DNA of 64,000 nt. It comes from Rheinheimera lutimaris (GTDB lineage Bacteria > Pseudomonadota > Gammaproteobacteria > Enterobacterales > Alteromonadaceae). The position numbers and the translations under genes were made by a program. This document shows positions 8,544 to 16,070 of this stretch, one piece after another. The notes under the pieces are model-generated. The model was not told the DNA's origin. It ran no database searches and was given only the letters and a program-made list of their open reading frames with translations. The DNA lies in assembly GCF_013283795.1 (NCBI RefSeq), contig NZ_JABSOD010000004.1:186001-250000 (forward strand), in the 5' to 3' direction. How positions within the stretch are numbered: the first letter of the stretch is position 1; every line of letters begins with the position of its first letter.

Positions 8544-10334
8544 CTACTGCGGGGTAATGTTACCGCCGGTATTACGCTGCAGCCAAAACTCCAGCATGAT
8601 CATTACCCAAATTAGCTCGCCATAGTAGGCTGCATGCCCCTGGCGTTGTTGCATCACAGTCTGGCTGATAAAATCCGGCCGGAAAATATGCCGTTGCGCT
8701 AAACTGTCCAGCTGCGTGCTGGCCAGTTGCTGTAACGGCGGATGCTCTGCCAGCCATTTACCAAACGGCAAACCAAAGCCATGTTTCTTTTTCGCTATGG
8801 TTGCCGGCGGCAAAATCGGGCTTAACGCAAACTTATAAAAATCGCGTAAATTGTGTTTGGTCAGTTTAACCTCCGGCGGCAGTTGCAACGATAAATCAAC
8901 TACCCGCTGGTCCAGCATCGGATAAACCACCTCCACCCCTGCCAACTCGGTCATGCCGTTTACTTTAACTAAATCATTGTCGGCCAGCGTAAATTTCCAG
9001 TCGTTAAATAACATTGCATCGACCGGGCTTACCGCCCCCGCCGCCGCAAAGCGCTGCTGGATCTGGCGTAACGGCGCTGCCGTATCAACAGCCGCGAGAA
9101 ATTCTGCAGTAAACACCTGCTCTGCCGCGTGCTGATGCAAAAAATTATAGCGCTGCAAGCGGCTGGCTAAATCCAGTTCGCTTTGCTCAATAAAGCTGCG
9201 GGCTTTTTGCGTTAAACGATGTGGTATCAGCTGAGCGCCTAACTTAACACCGGCCGCTAACATACGGCGTAAAAATAATGGTGACTGACAAAAGCGTTCG
9301 AAAATCATTTGTTTAGCGTAACGCTCATTACCGGAAAACAACTCATCACCGCCGTCACCGGCCAGCATTACATCAACGCCCTGCTGCTTCGCCAACCTGG
9401 CACAAAAATAGGTTGGTAACGCAGACGAGTTACCAAACGGCTGCTGATAATATGCAGCGATTTGCGGCAACTGCTGCGCTATGTCATCCGGGGTGACGTA
9501 ATAGACATAGTGCTCGGTATTAAAAGCGTCAGCGACCACTTTCGCGTAAGCCGTTTCATCGTAGCCCGGCTCCGAAAAACCAATGGTAAAGGTTTTTACC
9601 GGCAGCTTACTTTGCTTTGCCAAACAAGCCACGACTGACGAGCTGTCCAGCCCACCACTGAGAAAACAACCGGCGGCCGGTTGGTCGCGATATGCTGCTG
9701 TAGCCTGCATTAATGCGCGGCGCAACTGCTCTGCCAGCGCAACTTTAGTGCTGTTAAGTTTGCCGGCAAATTGCGGTTGCCAATACACGTTAGTCAGTGC
9801 CGGTTGCTCAGGCGATAAGCTAAGCTGACTTGCCGGTTCCAGCTTATAAATATCTTGCCTTACGGTTGCCGGCCCGGGAATGGTATGAAAGTAGAAATAA
9901 TCAAATAAGCTCTGCGCGGCATAAGGTTGCTGTGAACTCACGGTATTTAACATGGTTCCGAGGCGATATTCGCTGTCGTTGGACTGATAAAACAACGCCA
10001 GAGCGGCAAATTTATCAGTATAAGCCTGCAAACAACCGCCAGGACGATGAAAGACTACCAGGGCAAACCGGCCTGACAGACCGCATAGCTGCTGTTGCAG
10101 CAAAGTGGCATCACGGTAGTGTAATTGTGCCGCGTTAAGCCGCTCACCCTCGCGGTTTTGGCAGCGGCCTGACAGCAACACCAGATAATCATCATTCAGC
10201 AGTACGTCAGTTCCTGCTCGCGACCAACTGCTGAAATCAGTCTGTGAGTTAATTAATTGCGCTGTATCGGTGCCGGGCATGAGAATGCTTAACTGCTGAT
10301 CTGCTTTGTTAAACACCAGAGTATAGTTATCCAT
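8544..10334 (-). CDS. Asparagine synthase (AsnB-like) homologue lacking the N-terminal catalytic Cys
   Basis: The 596-residue protein has a degenerate class II glutaminase-like N-terminal domain (GLSGRFALVVF near residue 94) and a complete synthetase domain with FLSGGLDSSSV near 227 and AGDGGDELFSG near 327. The mature N-terminus is MDNYTLVF: position 2 is Asp, not the Cys needed to hydrolyse glutamine. A TTG at 10343 would give MTLMDNY, also without Cys2. The ATG at 10334 is preferred because an AGGGA lies about 12 nt upstream. AsnB homologues are a recurrent part of exosortase-A loci. A Cys-less N-domain resembles beta-lactam synthetase-type relatives, which adenylate a carboxylate for intramolecular or ammonia-dependent amide formation; that comparison is inference. 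It is divergent from the TPR protein gene at 10475. Confidence 0.85.
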   Translation of the reverse strand: MDNYTLVFNKADQQLSILMPGTDTAQLINSQTDFSSWSRAGTDVLLNDDYLVLLSGRCQNREGERLNAAQLHYRDATLLQQQLCGLSGRFALVVFHRPGGCLQAYTDKFAALALFYQSNDSEYRLGTMLNTVSSQQPYAAQSLFDYFYFHTIPGPATVRQDIYKLEPASQLSLSPEQPALTNVYWQPQFAGKLNSTKVALAEQLRRALMQATAAYRDQPAAGCFLSGGLDSSSVVACLAKQSKLPVKTFTIGFSEPGYDETAYAKVVADAFNTEHYVYYVTPDDIAQQLPQIAAYYQQPFGNSSALPTYFCARLAKQQGVDVMLAGDGGDELFSGNERYAKQMIFERFCQSPLFLRRMLAAGVKLGAQLIPHRLTQKARSFIEQSELDLASRLQRYNFLHQHAAEQVFTAEFLAAVDTAAPLRQIQQRFAAAGAVSPVDAMLFNDWKFTLADNDLVKVNGMTELAGVEVVYPMLDQRVVDLSLQLPPEVKLTKHNLRDFYKFALSPILPPATIAKKKHGFGLPFGKWLAEHPPLQQLASTQLDSLAQRHIFRPDFISQTVMQQRQGHAAYYGELIWVMIMLEFWLQRNTGGNITPQ

Positions 10335-10400
10335 CAACGTCAAAAATCCCTTTATTCGTTAACTATCTTTGCCTGATTACTATACCAGCATAACAAAACC

Positions 10401-10428
10401 TTGCCAGTCCCATCTGTTGTTGTAGAAT
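10401..10428 (+). promoter_or_regulatory. Candidate sigma-70 promoter for the 10475-18728 gene run
   Basis: TTGCCA (10401-10406) and TAGAAT (10423-10428) are 16 bp apart and about 46 bp upstream of the first gene. All following genes to 18728 are on the same strand with overlaps or short gaps, so this could drive a long operon. Confidence 0.4.
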
Positions 10429-10474
10429 TAACAGGCAATGGAATTGGATAGTCAGACTTATTGGAGCGATACGG

Positions 10475-11149
10475 ATGTCAGCTGATGTGTCTCATATTAT
10501 TATTACGCCTGTGCTCAGGCTGCTTTTTTATACCGGCCTTTTATTACAGGCAACCTTTTTCACCAATGCTCTGCAAGCTTCAGAATTTTGTGATCCTAAC
10601 CTGGCCAGCCGTGTTGGCCCACGTGACTACTTCGATGATAAGCACCATAAAGCCGGCCGCATAGGCATTGTTGAGCGCATCCACCTGACGCCCGAGATGC
10701 TCAGGTTGGAAAAAGGTAACACCGCCTCTATCAGTGACGATTTAAACTATACCCTGACGGTGATCCCGAATCATCCGGCCGGGCTCGACTTAGCGTCCCG
10801 GCTTGATCGTGCGATTAAAGACTTTCCGGAGCGTTACCGGCGTGAAAAACTGACCCGAACGGTAGACTGTTATTTTCAGCGTGCTTTTTGGTATACCCCG
10901 TCACAGCCTTATCTGCATTATATCTTTGCTATTCACCTGCACCGTAATCAGGCTTATCAGCAAGCCGCTGAAGCATACAGCCAGGCACAACGCTTGGGCC
11001 TGAACAATGCTGAACTGGCCTACAATTATGGCTTAACCTTATTTGAATTAAAGCGCTATGATGAAGCACGTAAAATGGCTGATAACGCCAAAGCGCTGAA
11101 TTACCCTTTTGATGGCCTGCAGCAAAAGCTGGCAAAAAAAGGCTTTTAA
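10475..11149 (+). CDS. Secreted small TPR-repeat protein of unknown function
   Basis: The 224-residue product has an N-terminal hydrophobic segment (about residues 8-35) ending near ALQASEF, consistent with a signal peptide, so it is probably periplasmic. The C-terminal ~90 residues show two or three tetratricopeptide helices (AAEAYSQAQRLGL near 162; YNYGLTLFELKRYDEA near 183). The middle part (residues 40-120) was not recognised. A GGAG lies 9 nt before the ATG at 10475. It heads the plus-strand run of polysaccharide genes and may be a scaffold for the export or modification machinery, which is inference from position only. Confidence 0.7.
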   Translation: MSADVSHIIITPVLRLLFYTGLLLQATFFTNALQASEFCDPNLASRVGPRDYFDDKHHKAGRIGIVERIHLTPEMLRLEKGNTASISDDLNYTLTVIPNHPAGLDLASRLDRAIKDFPERYRREKLTRTVDCYFQRAFWYTPSQPYLHYIFAIHLHRNQAYQQAAEAYSQAQRLGLNNAELAYNYGLTLFELKRYDEARKMADNAKALNYPFDGLQQKLAKKGF

Positions 11150-11216
11150 CAGCTTTATCACCGGCCACACTGGGCACGGGTTAAGGCAATCAACAGGCAG
11201 GGAGCCGTGATCACTG

Positions 11217-12152
11217 ATGTTACATTGGATGTTAAAACAACTTACTGCGGCTAACCGCCTGAATATTCTTATTTATCACCAGGTGTTGCCGCAGCCGGAT
11301 CCGCTGTTTCCGTCCCAAATGCATGCCGCGCGCTTTGCGCAGCATATGGCATTGCTAAAGCGTTATTTCAGCCCCCTGCCGCTATCAGAAGCGGTACAGC
11401 GCTTACAACAACAACGCTTACCCCGCGGCGCGGTGGCGGTAACCTTTGATGACGGTTACAGCAATAACCTCGATACCGCCCTACCCATTTTGCAACAGTA
11501 TGGCATTAACGCGACCTGTTTTATCGCTACCGGTTTTTCTGACGGCCACAGTATGTGGAACGACATTATCAGCGAAACCGTGCGGCATACCGCGCCGGAG
11601 CAATTGAATTTAGCCGCCTTTGGTAATTATCTGCCGGCCACGTTACCGCTGAACGATAAGGCACGGTTAATTCCGGCATTGTTAATGGCCATCAAGTATC
11701 TGCCACCGGCACAAAGGCTGGCGATAGTGCAAACATTTGCCGCAGACAATGCCTTTACCCCGCCGGCACTGATGATGCAACCGGAGCAGTTGCTGCGCTG
11801 GCACAATGCCGGTATGGAAATTGGCGCCCATACGGTTAATCATCCGATTTTGGCCACACTTGATGACAGCGCCGCTGCCGCCGAAATTACGCAGAGCAAA
11901 CAGCAGCTGAGTGCACTGGGCATACCGGTAAAAGGCTTCGCTTATCCGAATGGCCGTTATGGCAAAGACTTTGGTAACCGTGATATTGCTCTGGTACAAC
12001 AAGCCGGTTTTGATTTTGCAGTTTCCACCAACAGCGGCACCAACGATGCCAACCACAATATCTTTCGCTTAAACCGTTTTACGCCCTGGGATAGTGCTAT
12101 GTTGAAATTTCATGCCCGCCTGATGCTGCAAAGCCGCCGGAGTGCTGCCTGA
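11217..12152 (+). CDS. Polysaccharide deacetylase (NodB/CE4 domain)
   Basis: The 311-residue product shows the CE4 hallmarks in order: YHQVLP near residue 21, the catalytic/metal motif TFDDGYSNN near 77-85, ATCFIATGF near 101, metal-binding GAHTVNHP near 203-210, and FAYPNGRYG near 241. It should remove N-acetyl groups from amino sugars with a divalent metal. No clear signal peptide is present, as in several exosortase-A associated deacetylases. The ATG at 11217 has GGGAG 12 nt upstream. Its TGA overlaps the ATG of the ATP-grasp gene by one base, so translation is coupled. Confidence 0.9.
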   Translation: MLHWMLKQLTAANRLNILIYHQVLPQPDPLFPSQMHAARFAQHMALLKRYFSPLPLSEAVQRLQQQRLPRGAVAVTFDDGYSNNLDTALPILQQYGINATCFIATGFSDGHSMWNDIISETVRHTAPEQLNLAAFGNYLPATLPLNDKARLIPALLMAIKYLPPAQRLAIVQTFAADNAFTPPALMMQPEQLLRWHNAGMEIGAHTVNHPILATLDDSAAAAEITQSKQQLSALGIPVKGFAYPNGRYGKDFGNRDIALVQQAGFDFAVSTNSGTNDANHNIFRLNRFTPWDSAMLKFHARLMLQSRRSAA

Positions 12153-13300
12153 TGACAGCCTTCATGCAACATACTGCCGCACTGGTTGTTGGCTTATGCA
12201 GCCATGGTCTGGCGGTTAGCCGTGCCTTACAACGCAGTGGCATCAACGTATATGCCGCCGAGCAAAATCCGCAGTTGCCGGGCGCCGCCACCAATTCTAT
12301 CCGGCAACTATTTCTGGTCGACAGCTTTGCCGATGAACAATTAATTCCGGCGCTGTTAGATATTCGCCGGCAACTGGCGCAGTATCAACAGGTGGTGCTG
12401 TTTGCGACCAACGATAACCATGTACGTTGTTTTGGTGTGCATCTGCAGCAACTAAGCACAGCTTTTTGCATCAGTTGGGCCGACAGCTGCCAGGCGGTAT
12501 TGCGGCTGCAGAAAAAAAGTGAGTTAGAGCAGATTGCACAGCAAAACCGGTTAAATTACCCCAAATCTGCTGTTTTAAGCACGACAGATACTCTGGCACA
12601 ACAACTGGATGGCTTTCGCTACCCGGTCATTATAAAGCCGGTGCAACCGCTGTCATCCTTTAAAACCCAACTGGCGGCTAACCTTAACGAGTTAAGCGCG
12701 CAGCTTACACAATATCAGGCCGATTTACCTATCCTGGCGCAGGAGTATATTGCCGGAGGAGACGAGAGTCTGTATTTCGGCGCCCTGACAATGGACCACG
12801 GCAAAACCGTGCAGGCGATGGTTGGACGAAAACTATCTTCCTACCCGGTGGCACGCGGCCAAACTACAGTCGCCGAAGTCGTACAGGAGCCGGAGGTGAT
12901 TGCACTGACTGAACAATTTTTTGCCGGTTTTAATTTATCCGGCCCGGTGTCACTGGAGCTGAAAAAAGCGCCGGACGGCAGTTTTTGGGTAATTGAACCC
13001 ACGGTAGGCCGCACCGATTTTTGGGCAGAGCTGTGTATCGCAGCCGGCTTTAATCAGCCACTGCAGGAATTTCAACTGGCGTTATCACAACCGGTAACTG
13101 TTACAGCGCTGAATATGAATATCAGCTGGTTTGACGCTGAGCGGGCACCATTGAGTTACTGGCAAGCCGTGTGGCAACATAAAAGCTTGCGCCCCTATGG
13201 TAAGCGCGCCGCATTCACATTTTGGCAGCGTTCAGATACGGCGCCCTTTTTCCGTGCCTGTCGCAACTTGCTAAAACGTCTGAGCAGAAAACATTTATGA
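12152..13300 (+). CDS. ATP-grasp ligase (carbamoyl-phosphate-synthase-like)
   Basis: The 382-residue product begins with a Rossmann-like pre-ATP domain (VVGLCSHGLAVSRAL, residues 11-25). It then has an ATP-grasp core with YPVIIKPVQP near 153, an acidic turn GGDESLYFG near 204, and a metal-binding pair SLELKKAP / WVIEPTVGRTDFW between about 268 and 292. The E-x-T-x-R version replaces the usual E-x-N-x-R, so Thr stands where Asn normally sits. It overlaps the deacetylase upstream (1 nt) and the GNAT gene downstream (ATGA). This trio pattern (deacetylase, ATP-grasp, GNAT/FemAB-like) suggests deacetylation followed by ligation of a new acyl or amino-acyl group on the freed amine; this is inference. 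Confidence 0.85.
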   Translation: MTAFMQHTAALVVGLCSHGLAVSRALQRSGINVYAAEQNPQLPGAATNSIRQLFLVDSFADEQLIPALLDIRRQLAQYQQVVLFATNDNHVRCFGVHLQQLSTAFCISWADSCQAVLRLQKKSELEQIAQQNRLNYPKSAVLSTTDTLAQQLDGFRYPVIIKPVQPLSSFKTQLAANLNELSAQLTQYQADLPILAQEYIAGGDESLYFGALTMDHGKTVQAMVGRKLSSYPVARGQTTVAEVVQEPEVIALTEQFFAGFNLSGPVSLELKKAPDGSFWVIEPTVGRTDFWAELCIAAGFNQPLQEFQLALSQPVTVTALNMNISWFDAERAPLSYWQAVWQHKSLRPYGKRAAFTFWQRSDTAPFFRACRNLLKRLSRKHL

Positions 13301-14400
13301 CAACAACTAAATTGTTATCTGCGACGCTGCAAATCCGGCAATTCCCGCTGGGTTCACCTTTACCGTCATCTGTCAGCCAATGGCTGGTGCAACATCAGCC
13401 GCATCCGCTGTTTGCCACACCAAGCTGGTTCAGCAACCTGGCCGGTTTTATCCAACAACGCCCCGAGCATCACAAAGACAGCGCATTTTACTGGCTGCTG
13501 GTGTCGGTAGACGACAATATTGTGCTGGCGGCACCACTGCAGCAACACACCAGCCTGGGCCACACCCGGTTGCGTTTGCTGAGTAATTTCTACAGCCCGA
13601 TGCTGGAGCTGTTTTATGACCAACAACAATTAAGCGCTGGATCAGCCTGGCAGACACTGCTGCGGGCTCTGACATTGCTTTGCCCGGGTTGGCTGTCATT
13701 ACGGCTTACGCCATTAACCTCTGTTCAGGTACAGCATATCTGTGAAAGTGCCACACAACAGCAGTGCAGTGCTTTTTCCTATCAGTTTTCCGCCAACTAC
13801 AGTGCCGACTGCACTGATATAACGCAGTACTGGCAGCAGCGTCCGTCAAAACTGCGTAATACCCTGCAACGTAAAGCGCGCCAGCTGCAAAAGCATAACC
13901 ACCGCTTTGAGCTGACCGCCAACCCCACTCAGACGCAAATCAGCCATTATTGGCAAATTTATCAACACAGCTGGAAGCATCCTGAACCATCGAAAGATTT
14001 TATCAACTGGCTGTTTCAATGGGCTACCGCAGAAGGAAAACTGCGGCTGGGCCTGTTATATATTGACGACCAGGTTGTAGCGTGCCAGCTATGGCTGCTG
14101 CATAACAGCACCGCCTGCATCTTTAAGCTGGCGCAGGATATTAACGCAAACCACTTTTCTCCCGGCAGCTTGTTAAGCGAATATATGATTAACCGGCTAA
14201 CACAGCAGGATCACATTCACACTCTGGATTTTTTACTCGGTGATGATGATTTCAAAGCGTTGTGGATGGATCAGAAACAACAAATATTCGGTATGGAACT
14301 GCTAAACCAGCAATGTCTCAGCGGGCGTTTACTCGGCCAGTTACAACAGCTGAAGCAACGGATAAAGCACACCTTCAGCGTTGGGGTCCCGCGTGATTAA
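13297..14400 (+). CDS. GNAT/FemAB-like acyltransferase (BioF2/CelD type)
   Basis: The 367-residue product has the C-terminal GNAT fold of the 'Acetyltransf_6' family: PSKLRNTLQRKARQL near residue 185, a long helix with WQIYQHSWKHPEPS near 222, and a core with LRLGLLYIDDQVVACQLWLLH near 250. FemAB-like and CelD-like proteins of this kind are common in exosortase-A loci and transfer an acyl or aminoacyl group to an amine. The ATG at 13297 overlaps the previous stop (ATGA). An upstream start at 13222 would lie inside the ATP-grasp gene and give a non-conserved extension, so it was not used. It is predicted to be cytoplasmic. Confidence 0.8.
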   Translation: MTTTKLLSATLQIRQFPLGSPLPSSVSQWLVQHQPHPLFATPSWFSNLAGFIQQRPEHHKDSAFYWLLVSVDDNIVLAAPLQQHTSLGHTRLRLLSNFYSPMLELFYDQQQLSAGSAWQTLLRALTLLCPGWLSLRLTPLTSVQVQHICESATQQQCSAFSYQFSANYSADCTDITQYWQQRPSKLRNTLQRKARQLQKHNHRFELTANPTQTQISHYWQIYQHSWKHPEPSKDFINWLFQWATAEGKLRLGLLYIDDQVVACQLWLLHNSTACIFKLAQDINANHFSPGSLLSEYMINRLTQQDHIHTLDFLLGDDDFKALWMDQKQQIFGMELLNQQCLSGRLLGQLQQLKQRIKHTFSVGVPRD

Positions 14401-15199
14401 GCCTTACTATCTTGACGGTTGCCGCGGCGCAAACTTTGTTCTAAGCCATCAGGCCGGTACCGGACACGCCTTAGTGCTGCTAACGCCATTTGGCGATGAA
14501 ATGAATAAAAGCCGGCATCTGCTAAACAGTATGATGCAAAACGCCGCCACTGCCGGCATCAGCAGTTACCTGATGGACCCTTACGGCACCGGCGACAGCA
14601 TGGGCGACCTTGACCAGGTTACCGTGTTGGATTGGCGCGCTGACTTTTTACAGTTATTGCAGCACATAGCTACGCAAGGTTATACCAAAGTCAGTTTTAT
14701 CGCCGTACGTTTTGGCAGTCTCATGTTGCTGGACTTGCTGCAACAGCCGTTGCCGCTGCCGGTGTCGCACATTATTCTGTGGCAGCCACAGCTTGATGCC
14801 GGCAGGTTTATGCAGCAGCTGTTCCGCCTGAAAATAGCCGAACACATGAGTAACGGCAGTAAAACCAACCAGGCAGAGCTTGAGCAACAACTGGCGGACG
14901 GTAAAACGCTGGAGATAGCCGGTTATCCGCTAAGCCGCGCTTTTTGCCACAGCATCAGCCAATTGTCCGGCATGCCGGCACCACGAACCGAAAAACCCGC
15001 GCTGCACTGGTTTGAAGTATCGGCCTTTGCCAACCCCGGTGTAGCAGTACAAAAACAAGCTGAAGCACTGTCGCAAAGCTTCGCCGTGCAGCTGCAGCTG
15101 ATCAACAGTGATCCGTTTTGGAGTACCCAGGAGCTGGTTGGCGCGCCTGAGCTTATCCGTCGTTCGTTGGCAGTGTTGGAGCAAGCGCATGCAGATTGA
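14393..15199 (+). CDS. Exosortase-A system-associated hydrolase 2 (likely without a nucleophile)
   Basis: The 268-residue alpha/beta-hydrolase-fold protein has LVLLTPFGDEMNKSRHL near residue 28, which matches the signature of PEP-CTERM-associated hydrolase 2, and a following DPYGTGDSMGD. The expected nucleophile elbow reads AVRFGSL, with Arg-Phe in place of a Ser or Cys, so catalysis by a normal triad is doubtful. The start is uncertain: GTG at 14393 overlaps the previous stop and has GGGG about 7 nt upstream, while a TTG at 14381 has no visible Shine-Dalgarno. The next gene, hydrolase 1, overlaps its end by 11 nt. The two hydrolases always travel together in such loci, but their substrate is unknown. 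Confidence 0.85.
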   Translation: MIKPYYLDGCRGANFVLSHQAGTGHALVLLTPFGDEMNKSRHLLNSMMQNAATAGISSYLMDPYGTGDSMGDLDQVTVLDWRADFLQLLQHIATQGYTKVSFIAVRFGSLMLLDLLQQPLPLPVSHIILWQPQLDAGRFMQQLFRLKIAEHMSNGSKTNQAELEQQLADGKTLEIAGYPLSRAFCHSISQLSGMPAPRTEKPALHWFEVSAFANPGVAVQKQAEALSQSFAVQLQLINSDPFWSTQELVGAPELIRRSLAVLEQAHAD

Positions 15200-16070
15200 A
15201 CGCCCACTGATCATACAGGCTGACACAGAGCACACAGCGATTTTGCACGAGGGTAACAGCGACACCGGCGTGCTGGTATTGGTCGGCGGCCCGCAGTACC
15301 GCGTTGGCAGTCATCGCCAGTTTGTTAAACTCAGCCGGGCATTGGCGGCACAACAGCTGCCGTCACTGCGCTTTGACTTTGCCGGCATGGGCGACAGCGC
15401 TGGCCGTGTCGCCGACTTTTATCAACGCGATGCGGAGATTACTGTTGCCATTAACGCTTTCTTTAGTGCCCAGTCACAGTTAAAACGCATTGTACTTTGG
15501 GGGTTGTGTGATGCTGCCAGCGCCGCCATGCTGTATTGTTACCGGCATCAAGACCCGCGGATTAGCGGCCTGGTGCTGTTAAACCCCTGGGTTCGCAGTA
15601 ATGAAAGCCTGGCACAGGTAAAACTTAAACATTACTACTTGCAGCGTCTGACCGATAAAGCCTTCTGGCAAAAACTGTTCAGCGGCGGCTTAAACTTAAG
15701 TAGCAGCCTGCGTGATTTCGGCCAAACCTGGCGGCAAAGCCGGCAAAAAAGTAAACCACTCACGCAGCAGCGTGGCGACAATATTAACGCACAGAATTAT
15801 ACCGGTTATATGCTCAAAGGCTGGCAGCAATTTACCGGTAACAGCTTACTGATCAGCAGTGGTAATGACTTAACAGCACAGGAATTTTTAGCCTTGTGCC
15901 GGGGAAATCCGCCTTGGCAGCAGCAACTGAGCAAAGCCGAGCATCAACACCTTGATGCGGCCAACCATACTTTTTCAACCGCACAGTGGCGCCAAACGGT
16001 AGAGCAACTTACGCTGGACTTCGTGCAACGACTGGCCGGCGCAGACCCGGGGCTACAGCAGGATAGTTAA
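15189..16070 (+). CDS. Exosortase-A system-associated hydrolase 1 (Cys nucleophile)
   Basis: The 293-residue alpha/beta hydrolase has GVLVLVGGPQYRVGSHRQF near residue 27, DFAGMGDS near 64, a nucleophile elbow GLCDAAS near 104 with Cys in place of Ser, an acidic residue after LISSGND near 225, and a candidate catalytic His in ANHTFS near 260. This C-D-H set fits the PEP-CTERM-associated hydrolase 1 family. A Cys nucleophile suggests a thioester, for example an acyl-carrier-protein or CoA thioester, which would fit the ACP and acyl ligase nearby (inference). The ATG at 15189 overlaps hydrolase 2 by 11 nt. The MBOAT gene starts directly after its stop. Confidence 0.88.
   Translation: MQIERPLIIQADTEHTAILHEGNSDTGVLVLVGGPQYRVGSHRQFVKLSRALAAQQLPSLRFDFAGMGDSAGRVADFYQRDAEITVAINAFFSAQSQLKRIVLWGLCDAASAAMLYCYRHQDPRISGLVLLNPWVRSNESLAQVKLKHYYLQRLTDKAFWQKLFSGGLNLSSSLRDFGQTWRQSRQKSKPLTQQRGDNINAQNYTGYMLKGWQQFTGNSLLISSGNDLTAQEFLALCRGNPPWQQQLSKAEHQHLDAANHTFSTAQWRQTVEQLTLDFVQRLAGADPGLQQDS

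Noticed and set aside
10385-10405. TGGCAAGG on the minus strand near the AsnB-like gene, tested as a sigma-54 site
   Set aside because: No GC at the required N10 spacing.
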